NCBI RefSeq assembly: GCF_002410825.1
Contig: NZ_DHOS01000002.1
Location: 1-64,000 of the forward strand
Length of the DNA stretch: 64,000 nucleotides
Origin: Proteiniphilum sp. UBA5384
GTDB taxonomy: Bacteria > Bacteroidota > Bacteroidia > Bacteroidales > Dysgonomonadaceae
Direction of reading: 5' to 3'
Positions 18,190 through 26,660 of the stretch are shown here, piece by piece. Within the stretch, counting starts at the first letter, position 1, and each line of letters opens with the position of its first letter. Under the pieces are notes generated by a model. That model was not told the DNA's origin. It saw only the letters and a program-made list of their open reading frames with translations, and did no database searches. Both the position numbers and the translations under genes were made by a program.

Positions 18190-21100
18190 TCCACGACTTT
18201 CACCCACATTCCCCGGTTCCTCGCCTCTTCCTGCGGCGCATACATCGCCTGGCATGATACCGCCGGGAGGTAGTAATTACCCCGGTAAGCAGCCTGCAGG
18301 CGCACCCGGAATGTTTTGATTTGTCCGGCACCCAGGTTGAAATAAGTCAGTACCCGGTCGTCCCGGATATCCCGGTAATTGTAACCAGCGCCGGCAGAGG
18401 AAGCATCCGCTTCGAGTACCCGATCATTGAAAATTTCCCATCCGGAGGGGAATACCTGTGTCAAGGCGAGATCGGTGAATGCCTCCTCCACCCCATTCTG
18501 CACAGTGACCACCGCCGTGAACTCCGTTCCCTGCCGGAGCGATTCCACATTCACCGGATTGGCGTTCAAATCGACATACCGCACCGACAATCTGAATTTC
18601 CCTTGTACCGGTTCGTATTCCGAATCGACCTGCGGTTGTGTCCGCCCGGAAAGACGGGCATAGAGTTTGCCATTCCCCTTATTGGTCAGGTTGACCGCAA
18701 GGTTGGCATCCGGCTTCACATCTACCTGGTAGATCGCCTTGGGTGTATTTACCCCCTCCATCTTTTTACCGTTCAGTGTCCAGTCGATATCGATATTACC
18801 CGTACCCATCTTCTCGGCGAGTTTTGCCATGGCTATCAACCCAAAAGCCGCGGTTTGCGTGGAGATATAACCCGACGACAATGATTCTGCCACGGATGGA
18901 GCCAACGACATCGCTTTCTCCACATTGTCGAGTAGCAGGTAAGTTTCCAGTATCATTGCCCTATCCCGTTCCGATGTCCCGTAAGTGTCGTTATTAAAGC
19001 CATACGGTTCAACCTCATCCGCCACATTGAAAACAAGCGAATTAGCCACCTCTTTCCTGCCGGCCAACGCATAAGCCGCGGCCAACCGCCAGCGTGCCTG
19101 CAGCGACAAATTAGGAAGTTCCCGCATACGGTTCATGGCTCCCAGCTCGGTATTTCCGCTAAGGGCCAGCGTATATAGACGATAAGCCTGTTGTAATTCT
19201 ATCATCGACACGGCGTAATAAGTAGGATTGGGATTGGTAGGCAACCAGTTCTGTGCGAGCCTTCTCTGGAACTGGATCCATCGCGACAGCACGCTTTCAG
19301 GTACTTCATACCCTTTGTTTCTCGCCTCAAGGAGGAAATGCCCCGCATAGGTGGTCACCCATTCCGACGCGTAATGATCGCCATACCAGTATACAAAACC
19401 GCCATCCGCCGTCTGCCGTGACGCAAGCATCCGGATCACCTCATCCACTTTGGCGGTCATCCGTTCCTTTTCGTCTTCCTTCAACACGGTAAATTCTTCC
19501 ACATAGAGTATAGGGAATGCCTGTGAAGTGATTTGTTCCGAACATCCATGCGGATACTCCAGGAGGTAATTCATATTTTGACTGAAATTCACACCCGGCA
19601 AACGCGAGAGCTCGAGGGTAGCCCAGTCATCCGGTTGTACGCCATCGGTTTGGATCGTAAATATAGCAGATGCCCCCGGTTCAACAAGTTGAGCCTGGGT
19701 GAGCACCACAGGCGGGTTCGGATTACGGATATCGATATCAATGGTCTCGGTGAATGAAGCACCATTGCCGGATGTGGTTATCGTCACCTGCTCGGCTCCT
19801 GTTTTTTTGGCGGATATCAATTTAAAGAAGACGGTTTTATCTCCCGGCTTATCAAACGAGACGGTTTTAGACTTTCCGTCGGCAGGTGTCAACAGTCCCT
19901 TCGTCTGGATGGACACCTGCACGTTCTTCACGCTATTTTCCATCGCGAACACATTCACCGGCAACCATACCTCTTCTCCCGGACCCAATATGCGGGGAAG
20001 CGTGGAGAGTGTCATCAGTTCGTTTTTCACAGCCACGGTTTTCTCGGCGTTGCCGTAGGCGCCATCTCCTCCCGCTACTACCATCACCCGCACCGATCCG
20101 ACATATTGCGGCAGTTTGATCGTATGTGTTTTTGTCTCACCGCCCTTCAAAGCAAACGGCCCGATAAACTTCACCACCGGCTTGAAACGGTTCACATTGT
20201 CTCGGGACGGTCTTAGCGCCTCATCACCGCCGATGCTCAGCAACGATCCCATAAGGCCGGTGTTGGCCCCCAGCACACGGTCGAACAAGTCCCAGGTACG
20301 CACACCGAGTGCTTCACGGGCATAGAACTCGCTCCACGCATTGGGTGTCTTGAATGCGGTCAGGTCGAGCAATCCTTCATCCACAATAGCGAGGGTATAC
20401 GTCATCGGTTTCTTTGATTTTTCCGATACCGACACCGTGAATTCTTTTTCAGGATGGAGGGTATCCGGCATCCGGATTACCGGCTCAAGGATACTCTTCT
20501 TATTCTCCACACCCACATTCACCACGCCATACATCCGGATGGGCAAGTCGTTCACCGTCTGCGCGTGCGGTTGCAGCATGGTCGCAAACACGTAGAAGTT
20601 GGGTGCCATCTTATCGGCCACCTCTATCACATATTTGGTATCACCTTCGGCGGAAGTCTTCACCCATTCACGATGGAGGATTCCCGATCCGTTTTCGATA
20701 CTGACCAGCACACGTCCGTCCGAACTCTTCGGTATGATGACCGTTGCTTTCTCACCCACCTCATAGGTTGGCTTATCGGTAGAGAACGCCAGCATGGTCA
20801 ACCCTTCCGGATCGGTCTTGGCCGAACGACCCCGCCAGTAAGGCCAATCCACATAAAAAATCGTTCCGGTAGCATGCTTGCCCGATTTATCTTTCACCAG
20901 CAGCAGGTAACGTCCCCAATCGGGATAATCCACCTGAAAATCGACTTTCCCCTTGCCGTTGGAGAGCGTCACATCCCCTTTTGCCACTACGTTGGCGGCG
21001 GTATTATTCACATACGAACCCAGGTCTTCACCGGTACTGTTCCACCACCAACTCCAGTTGAGCTTGTAGACAGTATATTCCACATTTCCCGAAACCGGTT

Positions 21101-23759
21101 TACCGTAAGCATCTACCGTGACCACGTCGAAGTGAACCGGGCTGTCGGTCTCATGGAACTCGCCGGGACGCAATGCCGGTGCTTTCACCCCCACATAAGT
21201 CTTATAGGGCGAATAAAATACCGTCTGGGCATAAAAACTCATATCGCCCCCGGCCTCATATACCCGTGAAAGGATATTCCCGCGCAGCATGCCCGGTGCA
21301 TTCTCGGCCACAGGGACTTTGGCATTCACACCTGCCACGCCGGAAGCATTCAACACCCCTTCAAATATTTTTGTCTTGCTTGACTCGAACTTCACTACCG
21401 GATTATTGAATGAATAGCCGGTATATCCCTTGAAAGGATTATCCGAAGCATAAAGTGTCAGGTCCACATCCGCTTTCAGGTTAGAAGCCGGTGCTCCGTG
21501 CAACCACTGTGAAGCGAGGGTACCGGAAATTACACCGCTCGTCGCATCGATAATGGAGTCTGTATCCATACGGACCCTTAAGCGATTGGGTTTAATAGTC
21601 TCTATACGAAGGGACTTATAGAAAGTGGTACCTCCCACTTTGATTTGCCCCTGCCATACACCGGTCTCCACAGCGGGATCTGTCGGAACAATAAAAGTAT
21701 AGAAGCCATTCAAGCCATCGCTCTTCACGTGTCTTTGATAGAATTGACCTCGCGGTGTATAGACTTCGAGGGTGACAGGATGTCCTGCAGGCAATTTCTT
21801 CTCTCTGTCTTCAAGGATAAAAGATACATAAAGCGAATCCCCGGGGCGCCAGACACCCCGCTCGGCATAGACATACCCTTTCAATCCTTTTTGCATTTCC
21901 TTCCCGCTTACATCGAACCGGCTAAGTGATAACGATGCCTGGTCAGATACTTCCAGATAGCCGGTATCATCACCTTTGGAGGCAGTCACCACAAACGGTT
22001 TTCCTTTCTTATAGTCGATTTCAGCGAAACCACTCTCATCGGTCTTACCCGATCCCATTACCTGCATCTGGAAATTATATACGGTCACTTCAGCTCCGGA
22101 CATAGGCTGAGTAGTGAGAATATCGGTCACCACCACCGTCATGGTATGGTCTTGTCCCGCTTTGGCAATAATACCCACATTGGAGGTCATCACCATGGTC
22201 TGCACCCTACGTTCATAATTCATGTAATAAGTGGGCTTACAAGGATCATCCCGCTCTTCCCATTTATAATTGCTCCAATCCATCGGCTCATAGTAATAGG
22301 GAGATGTTTCATCCCACACAGCCTCCTCCTCTTCAGAGATTTCGTTATCGGAAAACCGGTTCATATTCACATCATCAGGAATCTGCGGCCTCATTCCCTC
22401 GCAGGCATAGAGCGAATACTCCGGCTGCATCGAGAGCTGTACCATGTAAAGTGCTCCCGGATCTTTTTCCATCATATCGGAGAGATCGATGGAAAAGTTA
22501 TTCCATTTTGAGAGATCCAGTTTCTTATCGCCGTCAAGGCGAATCCGTTTCTTCATTACCAGGCGGCCAAACCGGCGTAACTCACTGCCGGATTGGTTAT
22601 TGTTCAAGGATGAACTTTGCAGGTAATACAGCAGATTATTACGATACACTTTCACGACCTTCACATCCACTGCCCAAAGATTTACAGCGCTGAAGGGTAG
22701 CAACAGATGGTCCGCATCGGGAAGGATATTTCCGCTCTTTTCAAATTTTATCAGCGGTTTATCATCTTCTACCTGCAGTTGGTAAAGATAGGTCTTATCT
22801 AGCATCAATCCGGAGTTATTCTGAATCCCTTGATAGATTTGCAGGTCGATTTGCCCTTTTGGAAAAGTTTCGGGATATATCTTGATCACATTTTTATCGA
22901 TCCGATAAGTGAAATTATTCACCCCGGAGGGAACGATCAATCCCGTCATATCCTGTGTTTGTGAAACCGGATCACTGAAAGTCAGCCGGATATGGGGGGA
23001 TGGCGCCTGTACCATCCGTACATCCGTCACTACAAAATGATCTTTTGAAAACGCAGGAATATCAATGGTATATTCCAGTTTCTTTTTCGAATCGATCGCT
23101 TTCCCGTCAATGGTTAATATATATTGTCCGGACTTATCCATCCGTTTCAGACTGTCAATCTGCACCCTGAATGATGTGGCGCCGGCAGGTGTTATCCGGA
23201 TTTTTGGTTGTGATTCCCCTTTTACATTGAACATTTTGCTTACATCATCCACCGAAACCGGATTAGATACATTCATTGTTACCTCTACCCCGTTCCATGT
23301 TAGGTTGGAGGAGTTCATCGGTGAAAACGGAAGCATATCGGCAGTAAAACTTTGTTCATTCACACGAACAGAGAAATCGAAATGCTTGAATTTCTCCTCC
23401 ACCTTGAATACTTTTCCCAATTGAAATCTAACCCGGTATTCTTTTCCCGGCTTAAGTTCCCCTGCATCAGGCACAAAACGCACGGTATTCCCGTTCACCC
23501 AGAAAGTCTGACCTTTCAATGAAGGAGAAAATGAGAATAAATTCTCTTTTACCTCCGCATTCAGTTCCACGGCAGGGATTTCCTGTACCAGTTCAATCTG
23601 GATAAATGCATCGGTTGACACATTTCCATAGGTAAATGCAGAGATATACCGGGCAAATTCAGGATCAATCTCTTTCGATTTTTTTGTATTGCAACCAATC
23701 GATAATAATAAAATAGCCATGAATAAGGCTGAAAGAAGACGGACAAGTATTCGTTTCAT
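18186..23759 (-). CDS. Alpha-2-macroglobulin family lipoprotein (thioester type)
   Basis: A 1857-residue periplasmic protease trap. The signal peptide ends in the lipobox LSIGC, so C23 is lipidated. Serial MG-type beta domains follow, including a macroglobulin MG2 segment (GYVYAERGVWRPGDSLYVS near 640), a bait-region area, the A2M domain, and the thioester motif GCSEQ with C1406 within a helical toroid domain. The C-terminal residues form the receptor-like MG10 domain. Bacterial A2M proteins covalently trap attacking proteases and are typically encoded beside pbpC, so that a protease breaching the wall is trapped while PBP1C repairs it. This gene overlaps pbpC by four bases, exactly that arrangement. 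Confidence 0.95.
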   Translation of the reverse strand: MKRILVRLLSALFMAILLLSIGCNTKKSKEIDPEFARYISAFTYGNVSTDAFIQIELVQEIPAVELNAEVKENLFSFSPSLKGQTFWVNGNTVRFVPDAGELKPGKEYRVRFQLGKVFKVEEKFKHFDFSVRVNEQSFTADMLPFSPMNSSNLTWNGVEVTMNVSNPVSVDDVSKMFNVKGESQPKIRITPAGATSFRVQIDSLKRMDKSGQYILTIDGKAIDSKKKLEYTIDIPAFSKDHFVVTDVRMVQAPSPHIRLTFSDPVSQTQDMTGLIVPSGVNNFTYRIDKNVIKIYPETFPKGQIDLQIYQGIQNNSGLMLDKTYLYQLQVEDDKPLIKFEKSGNILPDADHLLLPFSAVNLWAVDVKVVKVYRNNLLYYLQSSSLNNNQSGSELRRFGRLVMKKRIRLDGDKKLDLSKWNNFSIDLSDMMEKDPGALYMVQLSMQPEYSLYACEGMRPQIPDDVNMNRFSDNEISEEEEAVWDETSPYYYEPMDWSNYKWEERDDPCKPTYYMNYERRVQTMVMTSNVGIIAKAGQDHTMTVVVTDILTTQPMSGAEVTVYNFQMQVMGSGKTDESGFAEIDYKKGKPFVVTASKGDDTGYLEVSDQASLSLSRFDVSGKEMQKGLKGYVYAERGVWRPGDSLYVSFILEDREKKLPAGHPVTLEVYTPRGQFYQRHVKSDGLNGFYTFIVPTDPAVETGVWQGQIKVGGTTFYKSLRIETIKPNRLRVRMDTDSIIDATSGVISGTLASQWLHGAPASNLKADVDLTLYASDNPFKGYTGYSFNNPVVKFESSKTKIFEGVLNASGVAGVNAKVPVAENAPGMLRGNILSRVYEAGGDMSFYAQTVFYSPYKTYVGVKAPALRPGEFHETDSPVHFDVVTVDAYGKPVSGNVEYTVYKLNWSWWWNSTGEDLGSYVNNTAANVVAKGDVTLSNGKGKVDFQVDYPDWGRYLLLVKDKSGKHATGTIFYVDWPYWRGRSAKTDPEGLTMLAFSTDKPTYEVGEKATVIIPKSSDGRVLVSIENGSGILHREWVKTSAEGDTKYVIEVADKMAPNFYVFATMLQPHAQTVNDLPIRMYGVVNVGVENKKSILEPVIRMPDTLHPEKEFTVSVSEKSKKPMTYTLAIVDEGLLDLTAFKTPNAWSEFYAREALGVRTWDLFDRVLGANTGLMGSLLSIGGDEALRPSRDNVNRFKPVVKFIGPFALKGGETKTHTIKLPQYVGSVRVMVVAGGDGAYGNAEKTVAVKNELMTLSTLPRILGPGEEVWLPVNVFAMENSVKNVQVSIQTKGLLTPADGKSKTVSFDKPGDKTVFFKLISAKKTGAEQVTITTSGNGASFTETIDIDIRNPNPPVVLTQAQLVEPGASAIFTIQTDGVQPDDWATLELSRLPGVNFSQNMNYLLEYPHGCSEQITSQAFPILYVEEFTVLKEDEKERMTAKVDEVIRMLASRQTADGGFVYWYGDHYASEWVTTYAGHFLLEARNKGYEVPESVLSRWIQFQRRLAQNWLPTNPNPTYYAVSMIELQQAYRLYTLALSGNTELGAMNRMRELPNLSLQARWRLAAAYALAGRKEVANSLVFNVADEVEPYGFNNDTYGTSERDRAMILETYLLLDNVEKAMSLAPSVAESLSSGYISTQTAAFGLIAMAKLAEKMGTGNIDIDWTLNGKKMEGVNTPKAIYQVDVKPDANLAVNLTNKGNGKLYARLSGRTQPQVDSEYEPVQGKFRLSVRYVDLNANPVNVESLRQGTEFTAVVTVQNGVEEAFTDLALTQVFPSGWEIFNDRVLEADASSAGAGYNYRDIRDDRVLTYFNLGAGQIKTFRVRLQAAYRGNYYLPAVSCQAMYAPQEEARNRGMWVKVVE

Positions 23760-23776
23760 ATGATTATTTGATTTAC

Positions 23777-23800
23777 TGATGTGCTGATGTGCTGATGTGC
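23777..23800. repeat. Three tandem copies of tgatgtgc
   Basis: An 8-base unit repeated three times without change, 18 bases before the start of the macroglobulin gene. A looser GATGTG-rich stretch lies just before the gene at 40860. Likely low-complexity leader sequence. Confidence 0.7.
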
Positions 23801-23823
23801 TGCTTTATTAGTTATTTAAGTGA

Positions 23824-24603
23824 CTATTTAAATTCCAGATAAGGTTCAAGGCGGAAGATATCTTCCGGTGTAAACTCATCAAGAATAGATAGTTCGCGTA
23901 TGGAAGAAATATCTCCCTTTTTACGGCGAAGTCCCATAATAGCTTGCACCTGTTTATAATTTAGGTATGGATGACGTAATAATTCCTTAAAATCCGACCG
24001 GTTAACCTGCAACCTGCGGATATCGCCATCCGGCTCAATATAAACAATGATACCGGAGAAAAGTTCCTGATCGATACCATATACCTCCAATAGTTGTTCG
24101 GCTTGCACAAAGCCTCCCAGAAGTTCCCTATACTTCACGATACGGGAAGCATAGGCACTACCGATACCGGGAATTTTTTTCCATTCGGCTGTATCACCCT
24201 TATTCAAAGATATGGTTTCTCCCGCAGATAATTTTTCTGTCGTCGGGTAAATTGTACGGGACGAGGATTTATCTATATTCCGGGACATATATTGTTGTGA
24301 TAAGGACCTATCATTCTGATCATATACACCTTCATCAGAACTACCCTTTCCGGATAATTGTCCTGTATCACTCCCATACTCCTCCTTAACATTTCCGTTT
24401 GAAGATGGCCCCCCTACCGTCAGCGACCGTTTGAATTCCTCAAATTCCCGCACCAGAGAGTCGTTCTGTTGCAGTACAATATCTGAAGAGTTACGATAAC
24501 TGAGGAGTATGTTCAAGATAAGGGTCAACACAATCAAGATGAGCAACAGGATTACCGCCGTCTTCGAATTTCTTTGGAAATATAGAAAATCCTTCCAATA
24601 CAT
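23824..24603 (-). CDS. Membrane-anchored helix-hairpin-helix protein (ComEA-like)
   Basis: A 259-residue protein with one N-terminal membrane helix (about 15-36), a low-complexity polar linker of some 90 residues, and then helix-hairpin-helix DNA-binding units: IPGIGSAYASRIVKYRELLGG near 146-166, and further HhH-like helices to the end (GLRRKKGDISSIRELSILDE, one motif, and FRLEPYLEF). The topology, anchored and facing the periplasm, matches ComEA-type DNA receptors, but Bacteroidetes carry many such proteins without shown competence. It is upstream of the macroglobulin-pbpC pair on the same strand with a 64-base gap. Confidence 0.78.
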   Translation of the reverse strand: MYWKDFLYFQRNSKTAVILLLILIVLTLILNILLSYRNSSDIVLQQNDSLVREFEEFKRSLTVGGPSSNGNVKEEYGSDTGQLSGKGSSDEGVYDQNDRSLSQQYMSRNIDKSSSRTIYPTTEKLSAGETISLNKGDTAEWKKIPGIGSAYASRIVKYRELLGGFVQAEQLLEVYGIDQELFSGIIVYIEPDGDIRRLQVNRSDFKELLRHPYLNYKQVQAIMGLRRKKGDISSIRELSILDEFTPEDIFRLEPYLEFK

Positions 24604-24617
24604 ATCTTTGGACTTTT

Positions 24618-24641
24618 AGAGTCAAGAACCAAGAGTCAGGA
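24618..24641 (-). repeat. TCTTGG/TCTTGA leader repeat, copy 1
   Basis: On the minus strand it reads as alternating CTTGACTCTTGGTTCTTGACTC units 15-38 bases before the HhH gene's ATG. Related arrays occur at 51073-51105 and 52465-52486, also just before minus-strand start codons. Confidence 0.6.
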
Positions 24642-24737
24642 TTTAGTAAGTGAAAATAAAGTAACTACTTGTCCACCTAACCTCCTAAGCCTTTAATTGC
24701 CTTCCCGAACCTTAAAGATAGAAAATATATTGTTTTC

Positions 24738-24769
24738 TTTTCGATAAATAGCCATAAATTGTATCTTTG
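24738..24769 (+). promoter_or_regulatory. Promoter of the nucleoside-recognition gene
   Basis: TTTT (24738-24741), 20-base spacer, TATCTTTG (24762-24769). The expected transcription start is close to the TTG at 24778, so that codon is a poor start and ATG 24817 is favoured. Confidence 0.65.
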
Positions 24770-24816
24770 ATAATTCTTTGTCCGCTATAGGTCTTATTAA
24801 TGATTTCTCGCAAGGT

Positions 24817-26049
24817 ATGGTATTGAATTACATTTGGATTGCATTTTTCCTAATCGCTTTCGTGGTGGCTTTAGTAAGACTCATCTTCTTTGGGGATGTG
24901 GATGTCTTTACCGAGATCATGAATTCCACTTATGCATCGGCTAAAACCGGCTTCGAGATATCACTCGGGTTAACGGGAGTACTATCCCTATGGCTCGGCG
25001 TGATGAAAATAGGTGAACGGGGCGGGATGGTGACGCTTTTTTCCAGAGCTGTCGCTCCTCTTTTTACCCGTCTCTTTCCCGATATACCCAAGAATCACCC
25101 GGCTTATGGTTCGATGTTAATGAATATATCTGCCAATATGCTGGGGCTTGACAATGCCGCCACCCCGTTCGGACTGAAGGCAATGCAGGAACTACAGGAG
25201 ATCAATCCAAAGACAGGGGAAGCATCTAATCCCATGATCATGTTCCTAGTGCTGAATGCTTCTGGGCTGACCCTGATTCCCGTCACTATCATGGTATACC
25301 GGGCGCAGATGGGCGCCGCTAACCCTGCAGATGTCTTTATCCCCATCATGATTGCCACTTTTGCCGCCACCCTCGTGGGTATGATTGCCGTCTGTCTCAA
25401 ACAGCACATCAATATTTTCAATAAGGCAATCATGGGCTTTTTATTGGCCATGGCGGGGATTATAGGAGGTACGATCGTACTCTTTCAATCCATGCCTCAG
25501 GAACAGATTAATATTGTTTCGGGGCTTGCCGCCAATATTTTTCTCTTCACCATCATCGTCCTTTTCATCGTGAAGGCACTACGACGTAAGATTAATATCT
25601 TCGATGCTTTTATCGACGGAGCAAAAGAAGGATTTAAAACTGCCGTGACCATTATCCCTTTCCTTATCGCCATACTGGTAGGCATTGGGGTGTTCCGCGC
25701 TTCCGGTGCCATGGACTTTCTGATGGAAGGGTTGCGCGACCTGGTAGCAATGACAGGCTTCGATACTCGGTGGGTGGACGGTATGCCTACAGCCCTCATG
25801 AAACCGCTGAGCGGAAGTGGCGCACGCGGAATGATGATCGACGCCATGCAGACTTTTGGCGCCGATTCGTTTGCCGGGCGATTATCGGCCGTCTTTCAGG
25901 GAGCCACCGATACTACTTTCTATATTGTAGCTGTTTACTACGGAGCGGTGAACATAAAAAATTCACGCTATACCGTTCCCTATGCACTTTTGGCCGATTT
26001 AGCAGGTATTATTGCTGCTATTTTCGTGACCTATCTCTTTTTCGGATAA
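24817..26049 (+). CDS. Nucleoside-recognition (Gate) domain membrane protein, SpmA/SpmB fusion type
   Basis: A polytopic inner-membrane protein of 410 residues. It begins MVLNYIWIAFFLIAFVVALVRL and contains two Gate-type halves. The first includes GLTGVLSLWLGVMKIGERGG and NMLGLDNAATPFGLKAM, and the second includes FKTAVTIIPFLIAILVGIG and PLSGSGARGMM. The two halves correspond to spore maturation proteins SpmA and SpmB, which are fused in Bacteroidetes although these bacteria do not sporulate. Solute and role are unknown. The reading frame extends to a TTG at 24778, but the promoter position and family N-terminus favour ATG 24817. Confidence 0.88.
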   Translation: MVLNYIWIAFFLIAFVVALVRLIFFGDVDVFTEIMNSTYASAKTGFEISLGLTGVLSLWLGVMKIGERGGMVTLFSRAVAPLFTRLFPDIPKNHPAYGSMLMNISANMLGLDNAATPFGLKAMQELQEINPKTGEASNPMIMFLVLNASGLTLIPVTIMVYRAQMGAANPADVFIPIMIATFAATLVGMIAVCLKQHINIFNKAIMGFLLAMAGIIGGTIVLFQSMPQEQINIVSGLAANIFLFTIIVLFIVKALRRKINIFDAFIDGAKEGFKTAVTIIPFLIAILVGIGVFRASGAMDFLMEGLRDLVAMTGFDTRWVDGMPTALMKPLSGSGARGMMIDAMQTFGADSFAGRLSAVFQGATDTTFYIVAVYYGAVNIKNSRYTVPYALLADLAGIIAAIFVTYLFFG

Positions 26050-26087
26050 AAAATAAAGGATTCTCCAAGCTAATAAATGTTAATAAA

Positions 26088-26516
26088 ATGGCAGTCACTT
26101 TCAATGCTGAAAATATCGATTTTCCTAAGATTAAAAAAAGGGAAACAGCCGACTGGATAAAATCCGTCGCAAAAAATTATGGAAAACAAACCGGTGATAT
26201 CTCCTATCTTTTTTGTACCGATGACAAAATTTTAGAGGTCAACCGGCAATACCTGCAACATGATTTTTATACCGATATCATCACCTTCGATTATTCCGAA
26301 GGAGATTGCATCTCAGGGGATATTTTTATCAGCCTCGATACGGTGCTGTCCAATTCAATTCAATATGACACCGATTTCATCGAAGAGCTGCACCGTGTTA
26401 TAATCCATGGCGTTCTCCACCTGTGTGGCATCAACGATAAGTCGGAAGCCGAAAGCAAACAGATGAAAGAGGCAGAGGAAAAAGCCCTAAGTTCACGAAA
26501 GGGAAGCAGAATTTAA
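26088..26516 (+). CDS. ybeY: Endoribonuclease YbeY
   Basis: Metal-dependent single-strand RNase needed for 16S rRNA 3' maturation and ribosome quality control; 142 residues, the normal size. FYTDIITFDYSEGD and SGDIFISLDTV precede the zinc motif HRVIIHGVLHLCGINDK. The two first histidines of the HxxxHxxxxxH motif are present (HGVLH), while the third ligand position, usually His after GxxD, is Lys here; as I remember it, this DK ending is common in Bacteroidetes YbeY. The frame is open far upstream to 25770, but that part is a shadow of the preceding gene. ATG 26088 is 38 bases after the previous stop, suggesting an operon. Confidence 0.93.
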   Translation: MAVTFNAENIDFPKIKKRETADWIKSVAKNYGKQTGDISYLFCTDDKILEVNRQYLQHDFYTDIITFDYSEGDCISGDIFISLDTVLSNSIQYDTDFIEELHRVIIHGVLHLCGINDKSEAESKQMKEAEEKALSSRKGSRI

Positions 26517-26634
26517 TTGTACATTTCCACCGGATAGAATAGAATGTATTCATCTATTGACCTGGAAAAAAGACAATTGACTATTTCTTATCGGTAATTA
26601 ACATCACAGCGACAGGTAACTTTTTCTTTTTTAG

Positions 26635-26642
26635 TATCTTTG
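26635..26642 (+). promoter_or_regulatory. -7 box for mnmG
   Basis: TATCTTTG, a full TAnnTTTG match, 18 bases before the mnmG ATG; no clear TTTG at the -33 position. It overlaps the upstream TTG at 26640, arguing for ATG 26661. Confidence 0.6.
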
Positions 26643-26660
26643 CTTCCTCAAAACAATAAA

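Noticed and set aside
20454..21269. 271-codon open frame on the plus strand inside the macroglobulin gene
   Set aside because: It is antisense to a clearly conserved gene, has no start context or promoter and its translation is rich in His, Arg and Ile as expected from antisense GC-rich codons.
23777..23800. Tandem repeats considered as a CRISPR start
   Set aside because: Eight-base units without spacers are simple repeats, and there are no cas genes in the window.
25770..26087. N-terminal extension of ybeY
   Set aside because: It lies in another frame of the preceding membrane protein gene; YbeY homologues begin at MAVTFNAEN.
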